From NCBI GenBank assembly GCA_037974335.1, contig CM075728.1:112835476-112899475 (forward strand): 64,000 bases of DNA, given 5' to 3'. This DNA is from Prionace glauca (Eukaryota; Chordata; Chondrichthyes; Carcharhiniformes; Carcharhinidae). The position numbers and the translations under genes are program-made. Below, in pieces: positions 36,691 through 46,508 of this stretch. How positions within the stretch are numbered: position 1 is the stretch's first letter; every line of letters begins with the position of its first letter. The notes under the pieces are model-generated. The model made no database searches, was not told where the DNA came from, and saw only the letters and a list, made by a program, of their open reading frames with translations.

Positions 36691-37041
36691 AATAACCTCC
36701 ACTTGCCGGGACTAAGTACACCTCCAACAATATTCAATGAATTCAACACCATCCACAACAAAACAGTCTGTTTATTTCATACCCTAACTACTTCCTTAAA
36801 TATTCACTCCCTCCACTGCCAGTGCACAGTGACACTAATGTCTACTTCCTACAGGAGGCTCTGCAGTCACTTACCAAGGCTCATTCAATAACAACCTCCA
36901 AACCTGCCTGCAGGAACGTAGCAGGTGCACGGTAATACACTACACAACTTCCCCTCCAAATGACACTCCCATCCTGCCCTGGAAATATATGAAATATATT
37001 GTCAATTGATGACAGGAGTTTCTCCCAACAGCACTGTGGGA
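36691..37041 (+). mobile_element. Jockey-like LINE fragment, unit 4
   Basis: Equivalent of 19,990-20,340. Confidence 0.6.
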
Positions 37042-37991
37042 GTACCTACCTAGTACAAACTGCAGCTCTTAAAGAAAGTGGCTCACCACCTTCTGAAGTG
37101 CAATTAAGAATGGGTTTTTGTTGACCTTGTTCAGTGACACCCATGTCCTGTGAACAATTGAAAAACCTTCCATTTGTTAAAAGCTAAGGAGATATATAAC
37201 CACATTTCCTGCACATTCAGGCACCAGATTTTCTCCAGGCTATCATGTTATCAGCTCACAGAAACCTACCACACAAATAATATAAATTGCTGAATGGACA
37301 AGAGCTCTTCAAACTAATGCCTGTCAGGTGCTCTGCTATTTTTCAAATAGACCTTTGACATAGAAGCAGAACACAAAACAAAACAGTAATTTCTTGAAAA
37401 GTATGTGGAATCTGTAATTATTTTCCAGAGTTTTAAGTGGTTGCATCAATTGTAAAAAAATTCATTGAAATTTCCTTTGATAATAAGAAATGTACGTCCA
37501 CGTGATCTGGCAACCCTTGACCTGGAAGCAGTACTAAGAGGAAGGAAGTTAATAAACAAGTTTTGTGGCTGACAGCAAGGTTCAAAGGAGAGCTGCATGC
37601 AGATGAGGTGGAGGATGAATGTGATTGGTACATGGATACAGACAAAGAGAACAAAGACAGTCACAGAAAGAGCAACACAAGCGATTTCTTGTGCAGAGAA
37701 GAAGCAAATCACGTCAAGGAAAAGATCAATTTTTCCTGTTTCACAGGACAAAGAAGGTGGGAACTCTTCGGAGGTACAGTGCAAACTTCTAAGAGTGTCC
37801 AAAACCTGTAACACTGTGTAAATAGCTTGGGGATGTTTAAGTACTGAATGTTTTGCCAGAAGTGGCCAAACTGCACAGTGTTATAAATTGGTTAGATGAA
37901 ATGGAACTCTGGAGTCCGGAAAGCTACATCATCAGGACTGTCAAGAACGGAGAGGGTTCACAGACATATGAGTTGGTGCTGATATTCATGA

Positions 37992-39851
37992 AACATAAGA
38001 AATAGGAGCAGGAGTCGGCCATCTGGCCCTTCGAGCCTGCCCCGCCATTCAATAAGATCATGGCTGATCTGTCGTGGCTCAGTTCCACATTCCCGCCCTC
38101 TCCCCATAACCCTTAATCCCCTCTCTTATCAAAAACCCATCAACCCGTTTCTTAAAAATATTTAGCGAGGCAGCCTCCACCACTTCAACAGGCAGAGAAT
38201 TCCAGAGATTCACCACCCTTTGACTGAAGAAGTTCCTCCTCAACTCTGTTCTAAACCGCCTCCCCTTTATCTTGAGGCTGTGCCCCCTAGTCCTACTGTC
38301 TTTTTTGAGCGGGAAGAGTCTCTCCACCTCTATCCTATCCGTCCCATTCATCATCTTATACGTCTCAATGAGATCTCCCCTCATTCTTCTAAACTCTAAC
38401 GAGTACAAGCCTAGTTTATTCAGCCTCTCCTCATAGCTCAATCCCCTCAACTCTGGTATCAGCCTAGTAAACCTCCTCTGCACTCCCTCCAGGGCCAAAA
38501 TATCCTTGCGCAGGTGCGGCGCCCAAAACTGCACACAGTACTCCAGCTGCGGCCTCACCAATGCCCTATATAGCTGCAGCAAGACCTCCCTACTTTTATA
38601 TTCAATCCCCCTCGCTATGAAGGCCAGCATCCCATTCACCTTCCTGACCACCTGCTGCACCTGCAAGCTGGGTTTTTGCGACTCATGCACAAGGACCCCA
38701 AGGTCCCTCTGCACCGTCGCCTGCTGCAGTTTTTCGCCACGTAAGTAATAGTCCTTCCTACCATTCCTCCTACCAAAATGGACCACCTCACACTTGCCAA
38801 CATTAAATTCCATTTGCCATTTCCTGGCCCATTCACCCAGCCTATCTAGATCCTTCTGCAGACTCTCCACACCCTCCGCACAATTTGCCTTTCCCCCAAT
38901 CTTGGTGTCATCAGCAAATTTTGACACCCTGCACTCGGTTCCCTCCTCCAGATCATCTATATAAATGGTAAATAGCTGAGGCCCCAGCACCGACCCCTGG
39001 GGTCTAGTCACCAACCGTCAATCCGAATAGCACCCATTGACCCCCACTCTCTGCCTCCTATTTGACAACCAATCCTCTATCCACGCTAACACCCTACCCC
39101 CAACTCCATGTCCCCTGACCTTCTGCAATAACCTCTTGTGAGGTACCTTGTCAAACGCCTTCTGAAAATCCAGAAAGACCACATCCATAGGGCTCTCCTC
39201 TATCCACTGCCCTAGACACATCCTCATAGAACTCCAATAAATTTGTCAGACACGACTTCCCTTTAATGAAACCGTGTTGCGTCCGCCCTATCAAGCAATT
39301 CCCCTCAAGATGCCTCGCTATTTCCTCCTTAATGACGGATTCTAACATTTTACCTACCACAGACGTTAAACTAACCGGCCTATAATTCCCTGCCTTTTGC
39401 CTGGCACCCTTCTTAAACAACGGCGTAACATTAGCCGTTTTCCAATCTTCCGGCACTTCCCCGGACTCCAGCGATGTCTGGAAAATAACCACCAATGCAT
39501 CCACTATCACCTCCGCCATTTCTTTCAGACCCTCGGATGCATTCCATCCGGTCCTGGGGACTTGTCCACAATCAGCCCCTCCAGTCTGTTGAGCACCACC
39601 TCTCTAATAACAGTAATGTCATTAAGACCCTCCATTCCTACCACCTTTCCATCGCTAACACCCGGCAAATTATTCACGTCCTCCTCCGTGAAGACAGAAA
39701 CAAAAAAGTTATTCAAGACCTTAGCCATATCCCCATCCCCTACCACTAGCTCCCCTTTCTCATCCTCTAAAGGACCAACGTTCACCCTAGCCAGCCTCTT
39801 CCTTTTTATATATTTATAAAAACTCTTGCTATCCTTTTTTATATTATATAA
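37992..39851 (-). mobile_element. CR1-type LINE (subfamily A), unit 4
   Basis: Same insertion and truncation point as in units 1-3. Here the reading at about 39,002 is 'MVTRPQGSVLGP' because six bases are missing compared with the other units. It retains 'AVDRGEP' where units 1-3 have 'AVVRGEP', fitting its place as the more diverged copy. Confidence 0.93.
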
Positions 39852-40280
39852 ACATGAAGGTGAAAGCTGTTGTCGGATAAGACTCCTGGCTTACCCTGTA
39901 TTAATAAAGGACAACATTTTGCAGAACTGTGCAGCTCTGCAGTGTACTTTTAGGAGGGGATAATGCTTGTAGTTGTGCAAGATCTCGGAGGTCGGGGGCG
40001 CAAGGCCAGAAATTCCCACCCAAGTTCAATGCACATTTTTATTGTTGGAACCCTGCCGGCTCCAAATCCGTGGTGGGGGAGGCAGTAGAGATCCGGCACT
40101 ACTGTCTAAAGTGGAATGTACCTTTCAGTCATATCATTTACTTATTAATTCATGTGCAATTTGTGTTGGCTCTGATTCTTGATAAAGAGAAAGCTCCAAA
40201 AGTATAATGATGGGTCATTTTCTCATTTGATTTTCATCCAGTAAGCATAGTTATTTTGGTTTGTGGTAATGGTTGCATAC

Positions 40281-40589
40281 CCAGTCGAGGGAACACCCAG
40301 TTGACTTCCAAGTGTTTTCTGAGGCTTTCATGTTCTACTCGGCACGTGTACGTGTTCCCAACATCAGCGCTGGTCGGTACACTCTTCACACTACTTGTCA
40401 AGTAATAGAGTCCATCACTTCCCAGAGTTGGCGCACTTTCTTCAGATGCTTCTGTCATTGTTTCACCACTTTTGAGCCAAGTAACTTTGATGTTCTTGGG
40501 GTAGAAAGAATGTATTCGACAGGATAAAGTCATGGATTTTCCTACCATTGCTTTCTCTGTACATGTTATCTCGTCCAGTTTTGGAGGGG
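40281..40589 (-). CDS. Ig C1-type domain exon C, original copy (copy 4)
   Basis: A 309-bp phase-1/phase-1 exon with acceptor 'ctgtttcttattcag' and donor CTGG/GTATGC. It codes a C1-set Ig domain: 'GKSMTLSCRIHSFYPKNI', 'VTWLKSGETMTEA', 'GLYYLTSSV' and 'YTCRVEHESLRKHLEVNW'. It follows exon B by an intron of about 240 bp, a normal spacing for tandem Ig exons. Compared with copies 1-3, about ten residues differ, several of them charge changes (SS-K against SG-E, DVEKM against DVGNT, SLGKP against SLRKH), with only about four silent changes counted by eye. Confidence 0.85.
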
Positions 40590-40829
40590 CTGAATAAGAA
40601 ACAGGAAGAACAAAATTACTGTAGATTTTAACAGAGGCTGTAGATTTTTTAACTGTAGATTTTAATAGAGATATTGGGGTCTAGATTCTATTCTATCTGA
40701 GCCAATGACCAGATAATTTAATCCTATGAAAATTCAGAATGGGGCCAAAAAGTTACACAATAACCTCAGCTGGAGAAATATCATGCTCAGGACTCTTCAC
40801 TCATTAAAAATGTTCAAAATATTACATAC

Positions 40830-41207
40830 CAATAACATATAGAGTTATTTCTTTCTTCTCCACACTCTTGGTGCATTCGTGTTGTACCTCACAGATATAC
40901 TTTGTGTCCTGGTCTTGAAGTATATCTGGCATAATAATTAGGATACTGGTGATGCCGCATGATTTATCTTCATACTCAATCTCACTTATTTGATGTTTAT
41001 ACTTCTGCATCATCCCATGGTCAGGAGCAAAAATAGTCCTGTTGTTCTGATCCAAACGAACAATTTCATTCAACCCATTCATCCTCATTTGTTGCCATAT
41101 TATTGTTAATGGTCTTGGTTTAAAGCCATTGATTGAACAAGTCAAGGCCACAGGTTCATTATGATGAGTTTGAAGCGGCGCAACAATGTTTGAAACTTTT
41201 GGTGGGA
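40830..41207 (-). CDS. Ig-like domain exon B, intact
   Basis: A 378-bp exon: acceptor 'gttttttgttcccaaag' before 41,207, donor ATTG/GTATGT after 40,830, phase 1 at both ends. The 126-codon domain reads 'VPPKVSNIVAPLQTHHNEPV', 'ALTCSINGFKPRPLTIIW' (first Ig cysteine, core tryptophan), a long middle with 'QNNRTIF' (an N-glycosylation sequon NRT), and 'TKYICEVQHECT' (second cysteine, C1-like signature) ending 'ITLYVIG'. It is about 25 residues longer than a usual C1 domain. The insert falls between the tryptophan and the F strand. The tandem-array breakpoint lies inside it, at about 41,092. Confidence 0.85.
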
Positions 41208-41449
41208 CTTTGGGAACAAAAAACAAAACAGAAAACAGTCAACAATTTAATCCAAAATAATTTTCAGCATTTATAATAGTGAGAAAATACTATTTTACAG
41301 GTGGATTTCTCCATAATTTGGAGATTATAGATGGCAGAACTGCTTTACTACTATTAAGCACATGTCACCTCACTTGTTCAAAGACACAAGTTAACAAAAT
41401 AAATCCAGACTGGATTCAAAGAGAATTAATAATAATGTTCATGATTTAC

Positions 41450-41875
41450 CTCCTCTCACATCCAGTGTTACAGATTTCACAGCAGGTTGTGCAAAGGTTT
41501 TATGCTGAACGTGGAAAATTAATTCAGCCCCATTATCTCTGAATACATCAGGATATATTTTGATATCGCCCTGTACGTTGAAGGTTCCATCTCCATTATC
41601 AGAAAATACTGGCTGCAGTGGCCAAAAGGATGTGTCTCCTTCGTTGCCATTGCTAAGACACTGCACTTCATCAGTTGCATCTCCGGGTGCTGAACTGGTT
41701 CTGTTCTCCGGGCTGTGCCATTGAAAAATCTGTTTTTCTTTTTGATCCTCCTTCCTCTTCACGAATAAAAAAATTGCAATGATCCGAGGTTTAAATCTAA
41801 GAATTTGGTAACAGATGATGGTTTCTTCTAAATGGCAAATGATGGGAGGTTTGTCGATAATAATTTCTGGAGGAA
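41450..41875 (-). CDS. Ig-like domain exon A, atypical
   Basis: A 426-bp exon: acceptor 'attttgttttattag' before 41,875, donor GGAG/GTAAAT after 41,450, phase 1 at both ends, open throughout (about 142 codons). It starts 'VPPEIIIDKPPIICHLEETI', like the VPP start of exon B, and ends 'VKSVTLDVRG'. The domain is unusual: the core tryptophan site reads 'IIAIFLFVKRK', and the F strand reads 'ELIFHVQHKTF', with Phe where the second Ig cysteine should be. Other cysteines ('IICYQ', 'EVQCLSN') might form a different bridge. Sequons NRT ('ENRTSS') is visible. It precedes exon B by about 240 bp in transcription order. Confidence 0.75.
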
Positions 41876-41984
41876 CTAATAAAACAAAATAAAACTTAAT
41901 TTAAACGCTCATTTGTTGACTCTTATTTTCTTGCTAGGCCACAGGCTGAATCAAGTATATATAGAAGACATTATACTTTGTGTA

Positions 41985-42182
41985 TCTACATAGTGAGATG
42001 TCTCACAATGCCAGGTTAAAGTCCAACAGATTCATCTGGAATCACGAGCTTTTGGAGCACTGCTCCTTCATCAGGTGAGTGGTACTCAAGCTCGTGATTC
42101 CAAATAAACCTGTTGGACTTTAACTGGTGATGTGAGATTTCCTACTGTACCTACTCCAGTCCAATGCCGGCATCTCCACATT
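41985..42182. repeat. Fold-back repeat (inverted arms about 55-60 bp)
   Basis: The left arm ('gttaaagtccaacagattca', then 'ggaatcacgagctt') and the right arm ('aagctcgtgattcc', then 'cctgttggactttaac') are inverted copies separated by about 40 bp. The right end carries 'atgccggcatctccacat', the reverse complement of the head of the repeat at 4,505. Confidence 0.8.
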
Positions 42183-42645
42183 ATATCTACACAGTACAGG
42201 GATTTCAGTTAGGTTGTGCTACTTTATTACACCCCTCCTCTGTAAGTCATTTCAACCAAAGCCGTGCAAATTGCAATCAGTGGACATCAAATTTCTGTAA
42301 TCTTTTTGTGCTCGTTCAGAAAGTTATGTGCTAAAGCTGGCCCCAGGCACAAAATTGGCAATGGCCCAAGATCAAGTTAATCACCACACCCAAGCTCCGC
42401 TACTACCAGTCATTTGTTTGGCTTCAAGGAAGATCTTAGAATTTAGAATAAATAGAAACTCAACAGGAGGGAGAGTCAAAGCCTCAGGTCAGTAATCCCT
42501 CCAAATCAGTCAGATCGGCTGAGAGTTTCCAGTATTTTAATGTTTCTACTTCCAGCATCCACAGTGTATTGTTTTTCTTTTAAAAATAGCCTTATTTTGG
42601 CACAAGAATACCAATTTTAAATGTTTTGAATAGTATTTTTATTTT
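42183..42645. other. No gene seen
   Basis: Mixed-composition DNA, possibly with a decayed 'gagtttccagtattttaatg' repeat end near 42,525-42,580. No exon was found. Confidence 0.45.
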
Positions 42646-42649
42646 TTAA

Positions 42650-44150
42650 TTTATTAAGAGGGAGATCAATATTAGTAGAGAAATGGTACTAGGAAATTTG
42701 AAGGTAGTGACGGTGGATAAATCCCCAGGGCATGATAATCCCAGTGTACTTAAGGAAATGGCTCTAGACATAGTGGATATGTTAGTGGTCATCTTCCAGG
42801 ATTCTATAGACTCTGGAACAGTCCCTGCAGATCGAAGAGTAGCAAATGTCACTCCAATATTCAAAAAGGGAGGTAAAAAGAAAACAAGGAATTATAGACC
42901 AGTAAGCTTAACATCAGTGGGGGGAAAATTCTCGAATCCATTTTCAAGGACTTCATAGTAGAGCATTTAGAAAGCAGTGGTGGAATCAGACAGAGTCAGC
43001 GTGGATTTATGAAGGAGAAATCATGCTTGGCAAATCTGTTGGAATTCTTTGAAGACACAACTAGTAGAGTTGACAATGGGGAACCAGTAGATGTGGTATA
43101 TTTGGACTTCCATAAAACATTTGACAAAGTCCCACACAAGAGATTATCTTACAAGGTTAAAATGCATGGAATTGGAGGAAGTGTATTGAGATGGATAGAA
43201 AACTGGTTGGCAGAGAGGGAGCAAAGAGTAGGGATTATGACTGCTTTTCAAACTGGCAGGCAGTAATTAGTGGGGTGCCACAGGGATCGATGCTGGGACT
43301 CCAGCTTTCACAATATATATTCATGATTTGGATGAGGGAACAAAATGTAACATCTCAAAGTTTGCAGATGATACCAAGTTGGGTGGGAGGGTGAACTATG
43401 ACAAGGATGCAGAGATCCTTCAGAATGATTTGGACAAGTTGAGTGACTGTGCTAATCAATGGCAGATGCAGTATAATTTGGATAAGTGTGAGGCTATTCA
43501 CCTTGGAGGCAAAAACAAGAAGGCAGATTACTATCTGAATGACTGTAAATTGGGAGAAGGCATATGCAGCTGGACCTGGGTATCTTTGTGCGCCAGTCAC
43601 TGAAGATAAGCATGCAGGTGCAGTAGATGGTAAAGTAGGCAAACGGCATGTTGTCCTTCATTGCAAGAGGTTTTGAATACAGGAACAGGGATGTACTGTT
43701 GCAACTATACAGGGCCTTGGTGAGGCCACACCTAGAATATTGTGCGCAGTTTTGGTCTCCTTTCCTGAGGAAGGATGTCCCTGTTCTCAGGGAGTGCAGT
43801 GAAGGTTTACCAGCCTGATACTGGGGACGGTAGCACTGATGTATGAGGACAGACGGACTAGAGGTGGGGATTTCATTGAGACTTATAAAATTCTAACAGG
43901 TCTAGACAGGATGGATGCAGGGAGGGTGTTTCCCTGATAGTGGGGGAGTCTAGAACCAGGGGTCATAGCCTAAGGATTGAGGATGGAGGTGAGGAGATCT
44001 TTCTTTACCCAAAGAGTGGTGAGGCTGTGGAATTCATTACTACAAGAAGTAGTTGATGCCCAAACACTGAATGCATTCAAGAGGCGGCTAGATATAGCAC
44101 TTGGGGCAAATGGGAGAAAGGCCTTCATTAAGGTTGAGATTTCAGAATGG
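42650..44150 (+). mobile_element. CR1-type LINE (third, older subfamily), plus strand
   Basis: Plus-strand frames code RT pieces: 'VDKSPGHDNPSVLKEMALDI', 'NYRPVSLTSVGGKFSNPF', 'VYLDFHKTFDKVPHKRL', 'SGVPQGSMLGLQL', 'SKFADDTKLGG', 'QWQMQYNLDKCEAIHLGG' and a C-terminal 'SFFTQRVVRLWNSLLQEVVD'. The frame changes several times, so it is inactive. Both the endonuclease and the 3' tail are missing. Near 44,150 it gives way to the copia-like element. Confidence 0.88.
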
Positions 44151-44154
44151 ATAA

Positions 44155-46022
44155 GACAAGCCCTAAGGCATTGCATAAGAATGTTGGGGGTACATTTTGG
44201 AAAAGGTGATATGGTCTACTATAAAAGAGAGAGGGCCTAAAAGAGTGGAAAGGGCAAAGTAAAGTGATAGGGATGGATGGCAAGGTAGTTATACTACAAC
44301 ACATAACCAGACAGTGCAAACCCACTCTTGGAGGGTAGTAGGAATTGATTATGAATTTGGAGCATCTGTAGAAGATGCAGAAATACAAGAAGCACCTTGT
44401 ACCTCACATACACCCACCTTGAGCAAATATGATGATCAGACGGCTGTAGAGAGGGGGAATCTGATGATCAGCTAAGTAACAGTGAGACAGAGGATGAAGC
44501 TGTTACTTCAAAGGTTCAGCTACCCAAAGTGGGCACAAGGGTATCATACATACCCAAAGGGTCAAGTGAGTGGAGGGATGCCACTATAATCGGAAGAGCA
44601 GGAAAAGTATAAACATTGCCTTTACTCTTGGATGTTGCACCAAAAAATGAAAGCTACAATTTGGAAAGAAGGAAGCCAAAAAAGTGAGATTTAAGTTCTG
44701 AGGATGAGACAGTGAGCACTTGTGAACCCAGGAAAAAAAATCACAAATCTGTGATAGAAGTTATGTTAACAGAGAACGGTGGCCTGAGGAGTACAACCCT
44801 GACAGGGACAGACACGATAGTAGAGGCCGGAGCATAACGAGGAAGGCTAGGAATCAAGCAATAATAGTAATATGATCAAAAGTCCCCATGATCGAGAAGT
44901 GTTGGTGGCTGCCATTAAAATGGAGCTCATGGAAATACAAGGCCAAACAAAGAGAACTGGACAGTTGGAAAGAGTTTGGGGTGTACACCAAGATATCAGA
45001 TGAATTGCAGTCTACCTTATCCATTGGTGGGTTTGCACAGAGAATTTTGCAAGATGGGACTTATAAAGCAAAAGCCAGATTAGTAGCCTGGGGGTATGAA
45101 GAACACTTGGAGGGGACAGATATTAGGATTGACTCACCCACAGCAGGGGAAAGTGACACTGACCAAAGCAGCATTTTTGCAGGGTGAAACATTTCAAGGA
45201 AAAGTTTTTTGAAGCCACCCAAAGAAGCATGTAATACACAGGGACAGTTGTGGAATCTGAACAAATGCACATATGCATTAAATGATACATCAAGGGTTTG
45301 GTCTTTCTGCGTACGATCTGTACTGCTGTAAACTAGCTGTGTCCAGTTAAAAGCAGATCCTGCAATGTTCTATTGGAAGTATGAAGAAAAAGTGGCTGGA
45401 ATTCTTGTGATGCAATTGATGTCTTCTGCTGGGGGTGGCACAGAAGGGTTTGAAAAGAGGGTAATTAATAGGCTAAAGACAGAATTTAAAGTAGGGAGTC
45501 CAGCAGCTGTTGCTTTTTGATATCTCAGTCTTGATGTCTGAGTTAATGATGAATCAACAGGGATTTATAAACAGCACTGATCCTATTCCCATAACCAGAG
45601 AAAGGTCAATGGAAAAATAGGAACCGGCCAACAAAAAAGAAACAGAATTGTTGAGGGCAGTTAAATTGGCAACACATAGAAACAAGAACAGATGAAAGCT
45701 ATATTGTCCTAAAGCTAAGTAGTATGTTGAGGCACACTTCAGTCCGAGACATCTTACAGACAGATAAAACTTTCAGGAATGTCTAATTAAATTCCCAGGA
45801 CTGGGAGAACCAGAGGACATAATTTAGTTGTGTTTCATGATGCTTCACCTGCCAATCTACCAGATGGACATTCGAGCACTGCTAGATTCATAATATTCTT
45901 CGCAGGTGATGAAGGAAAATGTTGCCCCTTGGCCTGGGAAGTAACGAAAATGGGTCAACTAAAGTACATTGGCAGCTGAAACCCTAGTGTTAGTGGAGGC
46001 GTTGGATATGGGGGTAGTATTT
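44155..46022 (+). mobile_element. Ty1/copia-like LTR retrotransposon A, left part (fossil)
   Basis: A plus-strand fossil with the linker after integrase and the start of the reverse transcriptase. The RT hallmark 'YKAKARLVAWGYEEHLEG' near 45,060-45,115 is typical of copia-type polymerases. The element is clearly broken in many places, and its 5' part (gag, protease, most of integrase) is absent. It is interrupted at 46,022 by the CR1 LINE and resumes at 50,373. It is related to element B (51,084-55,900) over their shared linker and RT region. Confidence 0.75.
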
Positions 46023-46115
46023 CTAGTACTAAGTCGCGAGTTTCGGCGGTTTTTTTAAAATTAGTTAGAAACCGGAAGTCGTCACTAGGATGCTTACCAG
46101 TATTTGTAGTTTTTT
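46021..46115 (+). repeat. 5'-UTR monomer of the CR1 LINE, first copy
   Basis: 'ttctagtactaagtcgcgag' through 'aaaccggaagtcgtcactag' and a T-run. It recurs at 46,254-46,350, a period of 233 bp. Tandem 5' monomers of this kind often act as LINE promoters; that role is inferred here. Confidence 0.8.
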
Positions 46116-46253
46116 TTTCAGGTTTAAAAGCACCTACCTCCGTGTCTCGGCCTCATTGTTCCTGTGGAGCAGAGTCAAGAGGCAGCGAATTTTGGGCGTG
46201 TGAGGAGGCAAAAACAAGGTATATTTTTCTGTTTATTCCTTTTAACTTTTTAT

Positions 46254-46350
46254 TTCTAGTACTAAGTCGCGAGTTTCGGCGGTTTTTTAAAAATTAGTTA
46301 GAAACCGGAAGTCGTCACTAGGACGCTTACCGGTATTTGTAGTTTTTTTT
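46254..46350 (+). repeat. 5'-UTR monomer of the CR1 LINE, second copy
   Basis: Nearly identical to 46,021-46,115, with a few substitutions ('aggacgcttaccggta' against 'aggatgcttaccagta'). ORF1 begins about 160 bp after it. Confidence 0.8.
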
Positions 46351-46508
46351 TCTCGTGCCCCTAACCCTATAAATTAGTGCAGAGAGGATACCCGATTCTC
46401 TACACTGGTAGAGAATCCCACCCTTCCACCTCCTCTAACCTAATTATAAGTGTGTGGGAATTTTTTTAAATATATATTTTTATTTTTCTGCTGGGAATTG
46501 TTTCAGGG

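Larger units (their letters stand above)
18895..41092. repeat. Four-copy direct tandem array, 5,567-bp period
   Basis: Units are 18,895-24,460, 24,461-30,027, 30,028-35,594 and 35,595-41,092. All internal landmarks recur at 5,567 bp (for example LINE open frames ending at 21,378, 26,945, 32,512 and 38,079). Copies 1-3 differ by only a few substitutions over most of their length; copy 4 shows scattered substitutions and small indels. Unit junctions read 'cctcatttgt' then 'atttatctcactg', joining exon B to sequence that in copy 1 follows the SINE. Each unit contains, left to right: SINE, jockey-like LINE fragment, unique DNA, CR1 LINE, exon C, fold-back-family repeat, exon B or its truncated copy. 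Confidence 0.97.
35595..41092. repeat. Tandem unit 4 (oldest right-hand copy)
   Basis: Identical to units 2 and 3 over its first ~0.6 kb; from about 36,212 it diverges by scattered substitutions and small indels. It runs on without a break into the 5' half of intact exon B, which shows where the duplicated segment ended. Confidence 0.93.

Noticed and set aside
18895-41092. Satellite DNA or a CRISPR-like array
   Set aside because: The unit is 5.57 kb of mixed gene and transposon sequence with only four copies. It is a segmental tandem duplication.
23587-41875. Naming the Ig exons as a specific gene (SIRP, tapasin or an MHC-linked receptor)
   Set aside because: C1-type landmarks are clear, but no diagnostic motif, leader, V domain or signalling tail is visible, so a name would be a guess.
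42650-44150. Plus-strand RT fragment as the 5' part of the copia-like element beside it
   Set aside because: Its motifs (KFADDTKLGG, QWQMQYN) are CR1-type, not copia-type, and its LINE C-terminus ends before the copia-like sequence starts.
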